The notes beneath the pieces are model-generated. The model had not been told where the DNA came from. It ran no database searches and saw only the letters and a list, made by a program, of their open reading frames with translations. The translations under genes and the position numbers were made by a program. Below, in pieces: positions 6,678-8,049 of a stretch of 8,049 bases of DNA. Numbering within the stretch: the first letter of the stretch is position 1; each line of letters begins with the position of its first letter. The stretch is from Anoxypelagibacter denitrificans (lineage in GTDB: Bacteria; Pseudomonadota; Alphaproteobacteria; Pelagibacterales; Pelagibacteraceae). The stretch lies in contig JAGFVZ010000040.1 of the NCBI GenBank assembly GCA_017640265.1, positions 1 through 8,049 of the forward strand. The letters are read 5' to 3'.

Positions 6678-6951
6678 CACAAAATCTAAAAACACATCTA
6701 ACCCTTGTATTAGTATTTGTAAAACTGATCCCATAACTGGTTTTTGCTATGGTTGCGCCAGAACTAATGAGGAAAAGAAAATATGGAAAGAAAAAAGCAC
6801 AACAGAAAAATGGAAGAAAGAAAACTTAAATATTTTGATTAAAAGAATGTCTGGCTGGCAGCTAGAAACTTTTAAAGAATCTTATAAACACAAAACCGAT
6901 TTCGGAGTATCAATTTATCAAAGGGACTCAAATAAAAAACCACAAAATTAA
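6670..6951 (+). CDS. DUF1289 family small cysteine-motif protein
   Basis: A 93-aa protein of the DUF1289 family, function unknown. The defining N-terminal motif is present: NPCISICKTDPITGFCYGC (11-29) with C13, C17, C26 and C29, a CxxxC-x8-CxxC arrangement that could bind zinc or an iron-sulphur cluster (inference). It is followed by ARTNEEKKIW, matching the family's GRTxxEIxxW. The remainder is Lys-rich and lacks hydrophobic segments, so it is probably cytoplasmic. The ATG is inside the end of the quinone oxidoreductase gene (ATGAATAG, 8-bp overlap), which implies translational coupling and fixes this start. The last 24 bp overlap the convergent gene on the other strand. Its C-terminal part beyond residue 60 is longer than the conserved core and matches nothing I know. 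Confidence 0.87.
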   Translation: MNSTKSKNTSNPCISICKTDPITGFCYGCARTNEEKKIWKEKSTTEKWKKENLNILIKRMSGWQLETFKESYKHKTDFGVSIYQRDSNKKPQN

Positions 6952-7119
6952 ACCCACAACTGCTAATATAATTATTAAAATTCGAACTCCAAACAAATAA
7001 TTTGTAAGTCCTTTTGAATTTTCAATGTCCTGTTTTTTACCTGCTCCCAATCTAATTACGAAGTAAAAAATTAATAGCAAGACCAATATGATTAAAAGTA
7101 TGGTGAATTTATCAAACAT
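6928..7119 (-). CDS. Small twin-helix membrane protein, possibly HIG1-like
   Basis: A 63-aa protein with two helices (about 5-23 and 44-63) joined by a polar loop, LGAGKKQDIENSKGLTN (24-40). The layout (helix, charged loop, a conserved basic residue before a second helix, here GVRILIIIL) resembles the bacterial twin-transmembrane HIG1-domain proteins common in alphaproteobacteria, whose mitochondrial relatives act on cytochrome c oxidase and supercomplex assembly. The resemblance is weak: the usual Q/I-G-(L/F)-RxR core is not clear, so the call is tentative. The ATG (7117-7119) overlaps the stop of the 54-aa gene by 8 bp (ATGTTTGA), supporting both. It is the last gene of a minus-strand operon and its final 24 bp overlap the tail of the DUF1289 gene. 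Confidence 0.65.
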   Translation of the reverse strand: MFDKFTILLIILVLLLIFYFVIRLGAGKKQDIENSKGLTNYLFGVRILIIILAVVGLILWFFI

Positions 7120-7276
7120 TGCTCAAATCATTGTAATATAAAACTATTTTATTTCTAGAACTGTCTATTAATTCTGATTTAGATTTCATGATAATAGGAA
7201 GAAACAAACCTAGGGCATAAAGAAAAATTATAACAATAGATGCAATGATAAAGGCTCTGACAGCATTAATTTTCAT
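7112..7276 (-). CDS. 54-aa single-helix membrane protein
   Basis: Short gene found by reading the 162-bp gap between its neighbours. It starts at ATG (7274-7276) and encodes 54 residues: MKINAVRAF, one strong hydrophobic helix (about 8-29, containing IIASIVIIFLYALGLFLP), then a polar tail, KSKSELIDSSRNKIVLYYNDLSNV. The start lies 5 bp after the stop of the DUF2721 gene, and the TGA stop (7112-7114) overlaps the start of the 63-aa gene by 8 bp. This spacing, the positive-inside start and the lack of any other reading in this gap support a real gene. The family is unknown to me. The predicted topology is a single-pass inner-membrane protein; the tail side is uncertain. Confidence 0.6.
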   Translation of the reverse strand: MKINAVRAFIIASIVIIFLYALGLFLPIIMKSKSELIDSSRNKIVLYYNDLSNV

Positions 7277-7281
7277 AACAA

Positions 7282-7686
7282 TTAATCTTCATCTATTTTC
7301 ATATCTGATAAATGCAGTTTTAAGGATTCCGTGGAAAGATGTATATCTCTAATAAAAAAAATAACTGAAACTATCATTGCTACACAACAAGATCCAAAGA
7401 TAACCCTTGCCATAAAAATTCTATCCAAATAAAGAGCAAGAACAGTTAACATATTAAACAAAAACCCAAAACTTGCGCATGCTAGTGTGTACTTCATCCA
7501 TTTAACTCTGCCATTTAAATTAATAAGCTGTTTTTCCCATTCTGGAGGAATATGTTTTTCCCAAACATATTCGTCATGTATTTTTCTTATTAAATCACTT
7601 AGTGTATGAAAACGATTGCCATAAACACTCATCAAGAGAGGGATTGCCGGAAACATTAGAGCTGTGACTGTGTAATCTATATTCAT
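7282..7686 (-). CDS. DUF2721 family membrane protein
   Basis: A 134-aa protein matching the layout of the DUF2721 family, function unknown. An N-terminal helix (about 6-22, MFPAIPLLMSVYG) leads into NRFHTLSDLIRKIHDE (24-39), which corresponds to the family's NR-x5-R-x-R-x-L amphipathic segment. A short soluble stretch, LINLNGRVKWMKY (54-66), then two closely spaced helices (about 66-88 and 92-112) and the final FIRDIHLSTESL (111-122) also follow the family pattern of F-hR-E/D-h-x-hs. It is the first gene of the minus-strand operon, with the 54-aa gene 5 bp downstream. No Shine-Dalgarno sequence is evident; a 13-bp palindrome lies 4 bp upstream of the ATG. The family assignment rests on remembered pattern, not on a search. 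Confidence 0.72.
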   Translation of the reverse strand: MNIDYTVTALMFPAIPLLMSVYGNRFHTLSDLIRKIHDEYVWEKHIPPEWEKQLINLNGRVKWMKYTLACASFGFLFNMLTVLALYLDRIFMARVIFGSCCVAMIVSVIFFIRDIHLSTESLKLHLSDMKIDED

Positions 7687-7737
7687 ATCGAATCAAATTG
7701 ATTATGTGTTTAGTGTTTGATATTTACAACTTTAATA
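7687..7737. promoter_or_regulatory. Divergent spacer between DUF2721 gene and ubiA with palindrome
   Basis: A 51-bp spacer serving two divergent genes. It contains a perfect palindrome, AATCAA-A-TTGATT (7691-7703), 4 bp from the DUF2721 start. On the plus strand TTGATT (7698-7703), 17 bp and TATTTA (7721-7726) could be a weak ubiA promoter whose -35 lies within the palindrome. Binding of a protein there could affect both directions (inference). Confidence 0.35.
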
Positions 7738-8049
7738 ATGAAAGCACACTTAAAAAATTTCATTAATGTTACTAGACTTAATAAACCAATTGGTTTTCTT
7801 CTGCTATTCTGGCCTTGTTCGTGGGGTTTGTCTCTTGCTCTATATTTCGATGGGGATCTAAATATCTTTCTTTACTACCTGTTTCTTTTTTTTTGTGGAT
7901 CAGTCTTGATGAGAAGTGCCGGATGTATAATAAATGACATTGTTGATGAAGAAACAGACAAAAAAGTTTTTAGAACAAAAAATAGACCTATTGCCTCTGG
8001 TTTATTAAGTAAGAAACTGGCATGGATTTATATTTTGATTTTATGCTCA
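7738..8049 (+). CDS. ubiA: 4-hydroxybenzoate polyprenyltransferase UbiA, partial
   Basis: Integral inner-membrane prenyltransferase that attaches the polyprenyl chain to 4-hydroxybenzoate in ubiquinone synthesis. Only the first 104 codons are in the window; full-length members have about 290 residues. The N-terminus has the typical RLNKPIGFLLLFWPCSWGL (13-31). The first Asp-rich prenyl-diphosphate/Mg site is present at 66-74 (N66, D67, D70, D74), followed by R79-T80 and the NRPIASG segment (82-88), all hallmark UbiA residues. Two hydrophobic segments are visible (about 18-36 and 43-65), with a third starting near 94. The ATG at 7738 is chosen because MKAHLKNFINVTRLNKP fits the family start and there is no better upstream codon in the 51-bp spacer. 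It is divergent from the DUF2721 operon. It provides the quinone pool used by the respiratory chain whose oxidase is encoded at the other end of the window. Confidence 0.95.
   Translation, partial: MKAHLKNFINVTRLNKPIGFLLLFWPCSWGLSLALYFDGDLNIFLYYLFLFFCGSVLMRSAGCIINDIVDEETDKKVFRTKNRPIASGLLSKKLAWIYILILCS

Noticed and set aside
7691..7703. FNR-type site in the ubiA spacer
   Set aside because: The FNR consensus is TTGAT-N4-ATCAA; here the half-sites are in the opposite order and nearly adjacent, so it does not match.
1..8049. tRNA, rRNA, CRISPR array, insertion sequence or phage features
   Set aside because: No cloverleaf-like segment, regular repeat-spacer pattern, transposase or terminal inverted repeats were seen on either strand.

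Overview
The window is AT-rich, with long A/T homopolymers, gene spacers of only a few bases, frequent stop/start overlaps and almost no non-coding DNA. Together with an rsmE/ubiA neighbourhood, this suggests a free-living, genome-streamlined marine alphaproteobacterium such as SAR11/Pelagibacterales or a similar AT-rich lineage. That assignment is inferred from composition and gene families; no marker gene in the window proves it.

Region 1 (1-3919, all minus strand) is a terminal oxidase operon. In transcription order it holds a small two-helix membrane protein (86 aa), cytochrome c oxidase subunit II with a complete CuA site, subunit I with every haem, CuB, D-channel and K-channel residue of an A1-type oxidase, and two different subunit III genes in tandem, the second cut by the window edge. 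The order II-I-III-III and the sequence style match the alternative aa3-type oxidase of the Bradyrhizobium coxMNOP type rather than the usual ctaC-ctaD-ctaE locus. No haem A or copper assembly genes (ctaA, ctaB, ctaG) lie in the window. The 150-bp leader upstream carries three copies of the 7-mer ACTATGC and a separate short inverted repeat, which are candidate regulatory sites.

Region 2 (4070-4795, minus) is rsmE, the 16S rRNA m3U1498 methyltransferase. Divergent from it, region 3 (4858-6951, plus) is a tightly coupled three-gene operon: a pirin-family cupin with all four metal ligands, a zeta-crystallin-type NADPH:quinone oxidoreductase, and a small four-cysteine DUF1289 protein. The genes overlap by 1 and 8 bp.

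Region 4 (6928-7686, minus) is an operon of three small membrane proteins: a DUF2721 protein, a 54-aa single-helix protein whose stop overlaps the next start by 8 bp, and a 63-aa twin-helix protein with a weak HIG1-like look. Its last gene overlaps the end of the DUF1289 gene tail to tail by 24 bp. Region 5 (7738-8049, plus, partial) is the N-terminal third of ubiA, the 4-hydroxybenzoate polyprenyltransferase of ubiquinone synthesis, divergent from the DUF2721 gene across a 51-bp spacer holding a perfect 6+1+6 palindrome.

Several genes touch respiration: the oxidase, UbiA (quinone synthesis) and the quinone oxidoreductase. No tRNA, rRNA, CRISPR, insertion sequence or convincing intrinsic terminator was seen, and no gene-free stretch exceeds about 150 bases. 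I found no clearly new multi-gene system. The best candidates for undescribed biology are the small membrane proteins (86, 54 and 63 aa) and the repeat-bearing oxidase leader.
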